Positions 11,770-21,797 of a DNA stretch of 64,000 nucleotides are shown piece by piece; position 1 is the stretch's first letter; every line of letters begins with the position of its first letter. A program made the position numbers and the translations under genes. The stretch is from the NCBI GenBank assembly GCA_004154925.1, contig QJNS01000702.1, positions 124,001-188,000 on the forward strand. Direction: 5' to 3'. The notes under the pieces were generated by a model that worked only from the letters and a program-made list of their open reading frames with translations, did not search any database and was not told the origin of the DNA. This DNA comes from Monosporascus cannonballus (taxonomy: Eukaryota; Ascomycota; Sordariomycetes; Xylariales).

Positions 11770-14700
11770 CTTATTATTTTCGATATATAAATCGGAACAT
11801 ATTAATATACCGTGATGGTAGATTACGGAGCTTTAGGCGGAAATTATATTGCACCAAATGTGGTTAATAAATTTATATTACTATGGAAATATAAGTTGGA
11901 ACCTTATATAACGACGAATGCCGAAAGTTAGGAATTCGCTTACGATAACGGAAAAATTATACGCGAAATTAATTATTTCGAGATTTTTATTGAAGGACGA
12001 TATTAAATAATTAATTTCGATATCGTTCCATTCGGAAATTACAATATAATTTTAAGATTATTATAGATACGCCAATACGAAATTTTGATTAATAGCGAGA
12101 TTAGCCAGGTAAGGTTCGTTTTATACCTTATTAATAGATAAAAAAAAGAATTAAAATCTTAATATTCGATTGATAATAACGACGAATGCAAACATGAAAA
12201 TACGACAAATATCTTATTACCTAAAGAAATAAAATATATAAAAAAATAGGCATTAAAGAAAAATACGACGTATTGTTATTATTATTAAAGCAAAATTAAA
12301 ATAACTGAATCACGATTTGGAATAATAAGAATAATAGCTTAAAAATTAAAAAGTCTAATTAATATATTATTATAATATTACAGATACAAACAGTTTCTTA
12401 AAAAGGAATTTAATACGATGTTATTAAAACACAGTGAATAAGATTATAAGATAATTCTTAAAAAAGAAGCCTTGACAAAGTTTTACCTTATTTACAACTT
12501 TAATAAAAACGAATTACGTACTTTTAAAGAATACCTGAAAAATCGGCTATAAATAGGATGGATTTGACATTCGAAATCACCAGCAAAATACCCGATATTT
12601 TTCGTACTTAAAAAGAATAGAAAATTACGACTTATGGTTAATTATCGACAATTGAACGACGTTATTATTAAGGATTGAATATTATTACCTTTAATTACGG
12701 AAATAAAAAACCGACTTTATGGAACCAAATAGTTTATAATATTCGATTTTAAAGATGGATATAATTTTATTAGGATTAAAAAAGAATACGAATGGAAAAT
12801 AATCTTTAGGACGAAATACAGATTATTTAAGTATTTGGTTATGCTAATAGGACTTACGAACGTATTAGTAACTTTCCAGCGAATAATTAACTATGTATTA
12901 CGAAAATACCTCGATATTTTCGTTATATATTATCTTAACGATATTCTTATTTTCTCGGAGATAAAAAAAGCATACGCAAAATACGTTTATAAGGTTTTTT
13001 AAGCTTTATAGGACGCAAAATTACTTGTTAATATAGAAAAAAATTAGTTCCATATATAAAAAGTGGAATATCTGGAATATATTATTATTCCAAGGCATAT
13101 TAAAATAAACCCTAAAAAAATCGTTATAATTACAAAATAATAAACGCCAACGACAGTTAAGGAGGTACAGGCATTTTTTGGATTCGCCAATTACTATAGG
13201 AAATTTATTCGAAACTTTAATAGGATAGTTATATTTTTAATAAATTTTATAAAGAAAAAAAAGAAATCTAAATAAACGCCAGATACGGAAAAAATATTTT
13301 AGGTTATTAAAAATACGATTACTAACGAGCCAGTATTAATTATGTATAATCCGAACCGTTCGGTTAAGCTAAAAACCGATATTTCGGATTACGCGTTAGG
13401 CGTAATAATCGGATAACGAAATAATTAAGGTAAATTGTACCTTATTGTATTTTTTTCGTATAAGTTAAAAGGAACCGAACTTAATTACGGTATTCCAGAT
13501 AAGGAATTTATGGCTATTATTATGGCATTTCGAAAGTTCAGGTATTTCCTAAAGGAAAGTTTGTATCAGGTTAAAGTTTATACGGTTTATCAAAATTTTA
13601 CCCGATTTATTATAACTAAAGAGCTTATAGGACGGTAATTAAGATATGCAAAAAAATTGGCGAATTTCGACTTTGTTATTATTTACAAAAAAGGATCAAA
13701 AAACGGTAAAGCAAATACTTTAAGTAAACGACCAAACCTTAAAGAAAAATTAATTAAAGTTAATTATATAATTTTTGATATTATTATAAAAGGATATTTA
13801 CGCTTACGATAAATTACGACGATTTGGGTAATACCTTTCGATATACATTAAAGAATTTAACAATATAACGACAATTTCTTAAAAAACCAAAAAACGAACA
13901 AAATATAAGTTCTAAAGGAATGTTAAAAAAATTTAGTACGAAAAATATACGAACATCAGTTATACGGATATCCAGGGATCTATAAAACCTTAAAGCGATT
14001 TTAACGTATATATTTTTTTTTCCTAAAATGAAATTAATAATATAGAAAATTATACGGTAATGCGATATTTGCGCCAGAACAAAGGCTTGACGACATAAGC
14101 CATACGGAAAATTACAGTCATTACCAGTCGTAAAATAACCATGGTATTTAGTTATATTCGATTTTATCACTAAACTCTTTATGTCAAAAAATTTAATTAT
14201 AAGAATACATTACGATAACATTTTCGTAATCGTCGACCGATTTACGAAATTTTCTTATTTTTTACCATATTATAAGGACATAAATACTAAATAACTGGCA
14301 TATATATTTTTCAGACATATTTTCAGCATATACGGATTATTAATAAAAGTTATATCAAATAAAGAATCAATATTCGTATCTAAGTTTTAGTAAGGCCTAA
14401 TAGCATAAATCGGCCTAAATTACAAATTATCTAATATATTTAAACTTTAAACGGATAAATAAATAAAATAAATAAATTAAATTTTAAAAGTTTACTTACG
14501 ATATTACAGTTATTACGAATAAAATAATTAAGTTAAGAAATTACTAATCGTATAACTAAACTTATAATACCAGTTATTACGAAAGTATTAAGATAATACC
14601 GACGAACGCAAATTTTAGTTTTATTTTAAAGGTTTAAAGAAAAGCGCGTAACGACGGTCCAATTAATATCAAAATAATCCTTACGTTAAAACAGCTATAA

Positions 14701-15200
14701 TAATTACATTAAGAAATAAAAATAGAATTAAAATTCGTACGAAATCAAATAAATAAATATTATAACCAGAAAAGGTTAAAGGAACCAACCTTTAAAAAAG
14801 GGGAAATGGTTTTCTTTGCCACAAAAAATATTTAGATAAAACGACCTAATAAAAAATTCGATTTTAAGTATATCGGCCTATATAAAATCGTTAAGAAAAT
14901 CTTAAAAAATAATTATTAATTGGAACTTTTACCAAAAGTTAAATTCCATCTAATTTTTTATGTTTTCTTATTCGAATTAGCAGCAGATATAATTAAAGTG
15001 CATACGGCATAAGACGACGTAAAAGTGGAAAACGAACGAATATACGAAATGGAAAAGATATTCGATACGTAAAAACAAAACGGATTTACTTAATACTTGA
15101 TCAAATAGAAAAAGCACCCGGATTCCAAGAATATTTAGGAACTTACTAAAATTTTTATTGGCGCTTAGTATTTATTAAAGAACTTTTACAAATAACGACG
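11770..15200 (+). pseudogene. pol remnant of element A (protease, RT, RNase H, integrase, chromodomain)
   Basis: Protease active site at 11821-11829 reads Asp-Tyr-Gly followed by Ala-Leu-Gly-Gly. RT spans about 12550-13050 with its catalytic box at 12931-12942 reading Tyr-Leu-Asn-Asp (YLDD with GAC to AAC). RNase H includes an open stretch at 13435-13638 with the ELNYGIPDKEF motif typical of Ty3/gypsy RNase H. Integrase covers about 13790-14800. The C-terminus (about 15075-15190) is a chromodomain with YLIK, KKHPDS and LIGAQ-like motifs, placing the element among chromoviruses. Stops are scattered throughout. Confidence 0.85.
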
Positions 15201-15726
15201 GGCGCATTCTAATTAAAAGTCGACCAGTTAATAGCCGGGATATTGGGCCAATCGGCCGCGGCCTGTACTAACGTGGTAATCGCAACGGCGGCCTTTAACT
15301 GTTTTTGTTTTTTTTAAGGCGTTTAAACTTTTCCATGGCTTCCGTACCCTGAATATCGTAACGAAGTATTTCCATATCACGGCGACGAAGTAACCGCCTT
15401 TGTTTTTGCAAACGATCCAGTTTGTTAATAACGGCGCGCAGCGTTTTACGAGCCTGTTTCTTTTTATGCTTTAAACGATCCTTTTCGTTAAGAAGTTTTT
15501 GATGTTCGATCTCCGAAGGACCAAAAACGTTATAAGGATCCCCATAATAGATATATTGCGCACATTTTAAAGACTTTCGAACCATTTTATATTCCGTATT
15601 TTCCTTTTTGTAACGGGAATAAAAAGGCATTTTGAAACCAAAACATTTGATACGTTCTGAAAGAATTAAAGCGTTAGCACGCTTACGGGAACGAGATTTT
15701 TCGATTTGGCCTGATATAATAAGCAT
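15166..15726 (-). pseudogene. Antisense Zn(II)2Cys6-like and coiled-coil gene of element A
   Basis: The longest open frame in AT-rich block 1 runs against gag-pol (15726 to 15295, 143 codons). Aligned to the E copy, residues 36, 39, 46, 55, 58 and 65 fall at CX2CX6CX8CX2CX6C; here residue 55 is Cys and the other five are Tyr (TAT/TAC), each one G-to-A step from Cys. The ancestral start is probably codon 4 (ATA for ATG, followed by SGQI). Residues 75-140 are rich in Lys, Arg, Glu and Leu and look coiled-coil. A frameshift near 15300 ends the open frame, but the next frame continues to a Trp-containing tail ending SSLINTKRQ-stop at about 15166, overlapping sense chromodomain codons. Function unknown; the cluster suggests a DNA-binding protein. 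Confidence 0.7.
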
Positions 15727-15792
15727 GTAAAAAGGAAGGTTACTTATTGAAATTAATAAATAAATAATTCGATCTTTAGGGACAAAGATCTT

Positions 15793-15808
15793 AGGAGAAG
15801 GGAGATTG
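15793..15808 (+). other. polypurine tract of element A
   Basis: Purine-rich run (AGGAGAAGGGAG core) immediately 5' of the 3' LTR, in the position expected of the plus-strand primer. Comparable tracts precede the 3' LTRs of C, E (reverse) and F. Confidence 0.7.
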
Positions 15809-16214
15809 TATTATGACCTAACGGTTTTGGCTTTTTTTCAGACAGTCGGAATTACGAAAAGGTTAGTTCCGACCCAAGCCAGGATGTTACGTAACTGGCT
15901 TAAAGGTCTTAAGGTGCTAAGCACCTTAAGCCCCTTAAGCCAGCAGGAAAGCTTAAAGGGCTTAATAGGCTTAAGGGTTTAAGCCGTTTAAGCACTTTAA
16001 GCCAAAAATAAAGATATATACGTTTATTAATTCTATAGTTTAAATAATTTTAGCTTATAATACTTATTAATATCAATCGTTTGTAATAAGGCATTTCCGG
16101 TATTAAGAGATGTAATACGTTATTGTATTTATTGTTCAGATTCCCACGATACTTCTGCTAACATAAACCCGTCGACTTAGGTTTAATAGTTGGTTAAACC
16201 GCCTAGCCGTCACA
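15809..16214 (+). repeat. 3' LTR of element A (406 bp)
   Basis: Same length as the 5' copy, begins TATTATGACC (TG to TA) and ends GCCGTCACA. Followed by the AATAT target duplication. Differences from the 5' copy are almost all transitions. Confidence 0.95.
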
Positions 16215-18194
16215 AATATACGATAAAAAATTATTAATTATCGTTAAAATATTAATAAAATGGAAAAAAAATTTAAAAGTTAACTAACCTTTTTATAATC
16301 CTAATAAATTACGTAAACCTTTAATATTTTATAAGTACCCGTAAATTTATTAAAAAGTAAATTTAATAAGCCGGTTTTTTATCCGCCTTTAATTTCGTAT
16401 TTAAATATTATCCTGGTAAATTGGTAAACCAACCCGATATTATGTTTCGCAAGCTATAAAACATGGCTTACGGCGAAAAAAATATTAGGCTTAAAAGGCG
16501 GATAACCCGGTTAATTAAAGAAAAATAATTACTTAATAAATCGATACGGATTTAAAAGATTTTAATGGCCGTAATTTACCTAAAATAAAGAAATAGCAAA
16601 TAATTAATTATACCCCCCCGCAAAAATATATTTCTCAAAAAAGACCTTTAAGAAATATAAGTTTTAAAGGTTATTAAAAATAAAACCTTAAATATGGCGT
16701 ACGCCGCCGTAACTCAGAAATTATATAATTTTTTTCCAGTTATAAACGTAATAAAAATTTTTATAATTTAAAGGATATATTTAAATCTTTTTTAAAAGCC
16801 GTTCCGGACGTTATTAATTTAACGGATATACGATTTTTATATTATCTATTATCCAAAAAAAAACTTATATTACTAATATTAATTTATTATTATTATTGGC
16901 CGGGATAAACTTAAGATATATGCCGTTTTTGCCGTAATTATAACGTATATAATAAATCGTACGTATAAAAAAAACAAAAAAAAGGTTATTACGGCCTTTA
17001 CTTATTTTAAACCGATTTTATATAAACTTTTCGGTAAATTTTATAATCGATTTACCGGTAAAGCAAAAAAGAAACCCTTATTTTTTTATGGTTTTCCATA
17101 ATCGTTTAATTAAAATAATTATTTTAAAACCAATATTTAAAATAGATACGGAAATATACGTTTAACGCTTTATTACTTATTATTAAAAATATTACGGTTT
17201 CCTTTAAAAATTAATATCCGATAAAAAAATAACTAAATAAACATATTTTAAATTTATATATATAACCTAACAAATATATAATAATAACTTAATATATTTT
17301 TTTATTTTTAAATAAACGGAATTACGGAAAATATTAATCAAAAAATTTCGCGTATTTCTGTTATTTTATAAGTTACGTATAATATAACTAAGCCAAATTT
17401 TTACCGGCAATATAATTAACATTTAACAACTGAAATTCTTTATTAAAAATAAATATTTTTTTTAATTTATAGATACGATATAATGCTTATTAGCAAAATA
17501 TTAATAATTACTTAATTAATTTCCGAATTAAAACAAATTATTAATTTCGTTAAAAAATTATCAAAAAGTACGGAATTCACATAAGTTAGTATGGCATTAA
17601 TATAGGCCCGGATAAAATAATTAATTAATATTTTTAAGAAATAAGTACCATATTTTAAAATAAAAAACCTAATATATTTATACTTAAAAAATATCCTTAT
17701 TTTACAATTATTTAAAAAGTTATTTTAAATATACATTAAATATAAAATTATTGCAATTACGTTATATAATATTATAAAATTAAATATATTATTAAAAATA
17801 TATTTAAAATTTAACGTAAATTTCTAAAATTAATAATAAAGGATTTATTATTTAATTAAATATTAAATAATAATTAATTGTTATTAATATTATTAAAAAA
17901 CGAATAAAAATATGTAATAAAATATATATTAAAGGTTGAAAATAGGCATATAAGCCGCGGTCGCCAAAAAGAATTATTCGTAAAATAGGCAAATTGCGAC
18001 AAACCAATATAAAAATTATATAATAATTTCGAAAATATAATTGTTTTTAATAATTTCAAAAAATTATTCGGAAACAGAAACGGGGTTAACAAAAATGTAA
18101 AAGTACGAATAAGTATAAAAGGAAAAAGGTATAAGCAAAGCCGCCGCCGTCTCGCCGTAACCTCGTTATTCCTTAAAGGCAAAAAAAGGGGTAA
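16215..18194 (+). pseudogene. pol remnant of element B, 3' part (rest of RNase H, integrase)
   Basis: Continues the RNase H of B directly after the A duplication: Tyr-Asp-Lys-Lys-Leu-Leu at 16219-16240, where YDKELL is usual. An AFNF....YYPGK stretch (about 16390-16430) matches the end of Ty3/gypsy RNase H. A decayed integrase follows (about 16850-17450). From 17450 to 18194 I see no recognisable domain; a 102-codon minus-strand open frame at 17874-18182 has no motif and I do not regard it as a gene. Confidence 0.75.
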
Positions 18195-18384
18195 TATTAC
18201 AGGCTAAAACTTATAGGGCGGCTCGGGCTTACGGAACGAACTTTTTAGCCCGAACTTACCCATATGTATATAAGGAGCAGCCACTTCGCTGGTGGTTAGC
18301 TATTTCTCCCCTTCCCTCCTTACCTTGAATATAAACCTTCGTTAGGCCGTGCCTCCGTTCAGCCTACGCATCGTGCCCGTTATA
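18195..18384 (+). repeat. 3' LTR of element B (190 bp)
   Basis: Begins TATTACAGGC, ends CCGTTATA, then the CAAAG duplication. Pairs with 6025-6214 without length difference. Confidence 0.93.
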
Positions 18385-19000
18385 CAAAGCAACTAGATCA
18401 AAAAATTATTTATTATTTAATTAATTTATAATATTACTTAATATAAAAATATGAATATAATTTTAATCAAGATAAATTATAGTTTTATATCTAACATTAA
18501 TAAAGATATATATACTAAATTTGTCTATATTAAATTAATATTTTTATTAAAATAATTTAAAATATTATATTAAACAATTAAATTGAAATGAAGTTTTGTA
18601 CGTAATCCAATAACTTAATATTATAACTAGAAAAATTTAAAAAGTTTAATTATTTTAAAAAGAATAATTTATTTTATTATATAAAAATTGAAATAAAAAA
18701 CTTAATAAAAACTTTGATTTTAAATATATTAAGTTAAATAGAATTACACCAAATAATTCGAAAAATAATTATCAATTAAGGTTTCTAGTTAAAGTTAAAC
18801 GTTATTTAATTTTCTACATTTTCTTATCTTAGTTAATATCAAATACCATTAAAGTTTATTCGAAATAAAAATATAAGAAAATAAAAAACGAAATTATATA
18901 TGAAATAGAAAAATATCTTTGATATACGAAAAGAAAAAAGATTTATCCAGCACTTAATCAAATAAAACATTATTTAAATTCCGAAAATACCTAGAAACTT
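18385..19000 (+). pseudogene. integrase C-terminus and chromodomain relic of element C
   Basis: Resumes the element C pol after the B insertion. The frame KQLDQK....YLINLQYYL across the restored junction parallels the integrase of A. A heavily decayed chromodomain relic is around 18950-19030. Frameshifts and stops are present. Confidence 0.6.
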
Positions 19001-19009
19001 ATCAAAAAC

Positions 19010-19630
19010 CTTATAAATATCTAACGTTTGTTAAAGAATTTTTATTAACGCTACTGAGATTACCGATAATAACTCCTTAATCGAGATTTTCGAAAATAAA
19101 CTAATCAAAAAGGTTAATAAATGGTACGATTATAATGGTCTTAGTTTTTAGGTATTTCTGTTTTTCCAGTTCATTTATCGATTAAAATCCGCAATTAATA
19201 ATTTTAACGTTATTTTCGTTAAAGAATTTTTTTAACGACGTAAATAAAGAAAACAGCCGATAGTTTCGTTACTATCGCGTTACTTACGCGCTAAATCCTT
19301 CTTTATCTCTCGCTAAAATCGCAAAAACGCTTTTTCGGTAACAATTCTTTTCTAATCTAAACGATTTTTTTCTTTTCTAATACGACGTAAACAATCGATC
19401 GGAATACCACAAATATCGTAACGACGATCATTTTTAATATATTCGTTATAACGATGAATCCTTTTAATCATTTAACATTTAATACTATTTTCGAAATAAG
19501 GCATATACGATATTACTTTGAAGTCAAAGTTAATGATGTAACTAAAAATTTTAGACTTTTTTCTTAATTAAGACGATCACGAAATTTACAATTAACAATA
19601 CGACCTGCTATAAAGTAAGATTTACTAGGA
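19010..19630 (-). pseudogene. Antisense Zn(II)2Cys6-like gene relic of element C
   Basis: Third copy of the antisense gene, on the minus strand between pol and 3' LTR. It begins with ATA for ATG followed by AGRIVNCK, parallel to the E start MSARVIKNC, and reaches FDFK...MPY, with MPY at 19504-19496. The last half of the cluster is recognisable as C-x8-Y-x2-Y-x6-Y; the second Cys and three residues around it appear lost. The tail ends NSLTN near 19020, as in E and F. Several stops; not functional. Confidence 0.6.
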
Positions 19631-19670
19631 ACAAATCTTTAAAGGCAAAGATCTTAGAAAAAAGAAATCG

Positions 19671-20043
19671 TATTACGACCTAAGTCAAAACCGGTCGTAA
19701 AAACGATCGGACGCATACGAAAAAATTACGTAATATGGGTTTTTTTCAGCAAATAAAATCTAAATAAATCCATATAAAACCAATCCTATTTAATGGAATT
19801 AAATCTATAAAATTTTCAAAATGAAAAAAAGCTAATTAATTTATATATAATATATACCTTCGTTATTTTTATAAGCTTAAATAACACTAGCTTGTAATAA
19901 AATGTCGTTATCTAAGATATCTTTGGTATTACGAAACGCAATAAGTTTACTATATTTATTGTTCAGATTTCTATGATACTCCTGCTAATATAAATCCGCA
20001 CGACTTAGATTTAATAATTGATTAAACCTCTTAGTCGTCACAT
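19671..20043 (+). repeat. 3' LTR of element C (373 bp)
   Basis: Begins TATTACGACC after an AAAGAAATCG purine tract and ends TAGTCGTCACA. The last 190 bp match the shared module of the A/E/F LTRs. The 5' partner is outside the window, so the target duplication cannot be checked; the right flank is TTAAA. Confidence 0.85.
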
Positions 20044-20650
20044 TAAAATAAGGTCCAATTTAAATTACGAATTCTTTTTTTACGTCTATAAATTTAACAT
20101 AAAGTTTGAAAGGAATTAATATATAACCTTTAACGATTAATATTCTATAATAATTAAAAGATAAAATAGTATTTTTTTCGTAATTAATTAAGGCCGAATA
20201 ATAGAAAAACTAAGGCCTTTGATTATCGAATATATTTAGCGTTCTTTTTAAAGCTTTAACTTTTATTATTAAAATATACAATATTTTATTACACGTTAAT
20301 TTTTTTTCCTTATTTTTTTCATTTGGCTCCATATTCTTCCTTCTTTTTTCCAAGCTTTTTAGCTTTAGATTCTTAAATTTTAATAATGTATTTATAAAGG
20401 TAAGTTATTATTAAAAGATCAAAAGGTATTTTTAAAATCGAGTAATTTCTAATACTATATTATCGATTAATTTAAATACTTTTTTAATAAAAGATAACTT
20501 ATTAAATTTAGTTATTAATCTTTTATTAGCTAATAACGCAAAATAAACTTGTTATTTATTTTTTAAGTATGGTTTTTTTAATATTGTTTTTGTTAAGTTT
20601 AAAACAACTTATTTTTTAATTAACTGAAAATTATTAAAGAATAGCGCACT
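20044..20650. other. AT-rich RIP-type sequence without recognisable gene
   Basis: Between the 3' LTR of C and the next repeat. On the minus strand there is a short Lys/Glu-rich reading at about 20260-20400 that could be a gag relic, but no motif identifies it. Confidence 0.4.
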
Positions 20651-21049
20651 TATTATGTATTGATTTATAATTATAAATAATATTTATAATAAGATACTAA
20701 TTTGCAGATAATTATGAAGCAAATAATAAATGAAGAGTTTATTTGTTAAAAGATTTATTAATTTTTTTCTTTAGTTTAAAAATAATATTTTTAATTAAAA
20801 ATTTGAATTAATATTTAAAAAGCGACATTAAATAAATATTTTTCTATAAAGACCGATTTATTACATATCTATTTTTTCTTTAATATGCATGTTGTAAATT
20901 TATATGATTTATATAATCTGGTCTAGATTACCTAAATCACTTAGATCACATTAGAGGTAAACCTTATCTTCCGGAGTTTAGCCGTGGCAAGTCCACGCTA
21001 GGCCCCACAAGCAGGTCTCCTTGAGATAGGAACCCCTGTTCCTGTAACA
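20651..21049 (-). repeat. LTR-like repeat R, left copy (minus orientation)
   Basis: Reverse-complement match of 54498-54924. Read on the minus strand it starts TGTTACAGGAACAGGGGTTCC at the GC-rich edge. The half toward the AT block (20651-20930) is heavily RIP-mutated, while the last 120 bp are almost clean. No matching 5-bp duplication was found, so the true ends may differ. Probably a solo LTR; no coding partner seen. Confidence 0.7.
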
Positions 21050-21797
21050 CATCCAGGACTCGAAACTTGTCCAGCAAGTATGCGAGGAGTTCAAGCGAAC
21101 TTCTCGCCTAATTCCTTTCAGGACGAAAACACAGATCTCAGGATAATTCTAAAATTACCGCTTCTATCATCCATATATGCCGAGTTACTCCGTCCGCACG
21201 TCAAGAAGGTATTCTTCTTTGCCAGTTCCCATTCGGACTCCTTGCTGTGGAACTGGCGACTTCCAAGAGAGAGTCTTGGAATGGTAAATACAGATAGTCC
21301 CCATACGAGCCATGGCGTCTGGAACAGTAAACGAGGTTTACATCTTACCAATTCTTTCTGGTCCGATAGATTGCTTGTTGGTCCTAGAGATTTGTCGAGC
21401 GGGCCGTGAATTCAGCTTCACAGGGCGCAGGATTACATGGACAAACAACCGACATGTGACATGTCACGTGAATATTTCTCCACGGATGGCTGGGAAGAGT
21501 CTTGAATCCCATATGGAGGTACGGGGCTTTACCTGAATAGCCGAATGCCTCATCTAACATTTCTTAAGGTGGTCCTGCAATTTGTCCTGGAATATTCCTT
21601 GCCAGAAACGTCATCATGTTCACCTTTGCAGTATTGGTCTCTGAGTTTGATTTTGTTCAAGTGGGAGAAGTCGACCTGACTGAGCTCGACACTAGTAGAT
21701 ATGGACTGGGTGTAGTGAGGATAAAAAGTCCAGTTCCAGTCCGTATCAAAGGAGACCCCCGAAGAGTGCTGTAAAGCATCATCATACACCCAAGAGT
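21050..21797. other. non-repeat sequence, 3' flank of the secreted-protein gene
   Basis: GC-balanced sequence. Several overlapping open frames on both strands (longest 109 codons) show no family resemblance and no consistent frame. The part nearest 21797 is the likely 3' untranslated region of the minus-strand gene. Confidence 0.5.

Larger units (their letters stand above)
9439..16214 (+). mobile_element. Ty3/gypsy chromovirus-type retrotransposon A, nested in B
   Basis: 6,776-bp element with 406-bp LTRs at 9439-9844 and 15809-16214, flanked by AATAT at 9434-9438 and 16215-16219. Removing it with one duplication restores the RNase H frame of B across the junction. Order on the plus strand: gag with CCHC knuckle, protease, RT, RNase H, integrase, chromodomain. 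An antisense gene lies between the chromodomain and the 3' LTR. RIP transitions occur throughout but the internal 3' end (about 15.2-15.8 kb) is less AT-rich than the rest. Confidence 0.95.
6025..18384 (+). mobile_element. Ty3/gypsy LTR retrotransposon B, interrupted by element A
   Basis: Complete but RIP-degraded element: 5' LTR 6025-6214, 3' LTR 18195-18384 (both 190 bp), flanked by the 5-bp duplication CAAAG at 6020-6024 and 18385-18389. Without the nested element A plus one duplication it is about 5.6 kb. Its LTR is unrelated to those of the A/C/D/E/F family, and its RT matches a different Ty3/gypsy lineage (motif APVLFVRK at the fingers). Protease, RT, RNase H and integrase follow in that order on the plus strand. 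Confidence 0.93.
3079..20043 (+). mobile_element. Ty3/gypsy element C, oldest layer, split by element B
   Basis: Plus-strand element present in two pieces, 3079-6024 and 18385-20043, separated by the insertion of element B. Its 5' LTR and most of gag are absent from the window because D lies at the boundary. The left piece runs from the gag-protease linker through RT and RNase H to the integrase; the right piece continues the integrase in a compatible frame, followed by a chromodomain relic, an antisense gene relic and the 3' LTR. C is the most degraded gypsy copy here, consistent with being the oldest. Confidence 0.75.

Noticed and set aside
13814..14170. 118-codon minus-strand open frame in element A
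   Set aside because: It lies over the integrase and does not recur as a gene in E or F; unlike the 15.2-15.7 kb antisense frame it has no shared motif.
17874..18182. 102-codon minus-strand open frame at the 3' end of element B, considered as an antisense gene like that of A
   Set aside because: No Cys-cluster spacing, no coiled-coil, no shared start or tail; composition is typical of RIP-mutated DNA.
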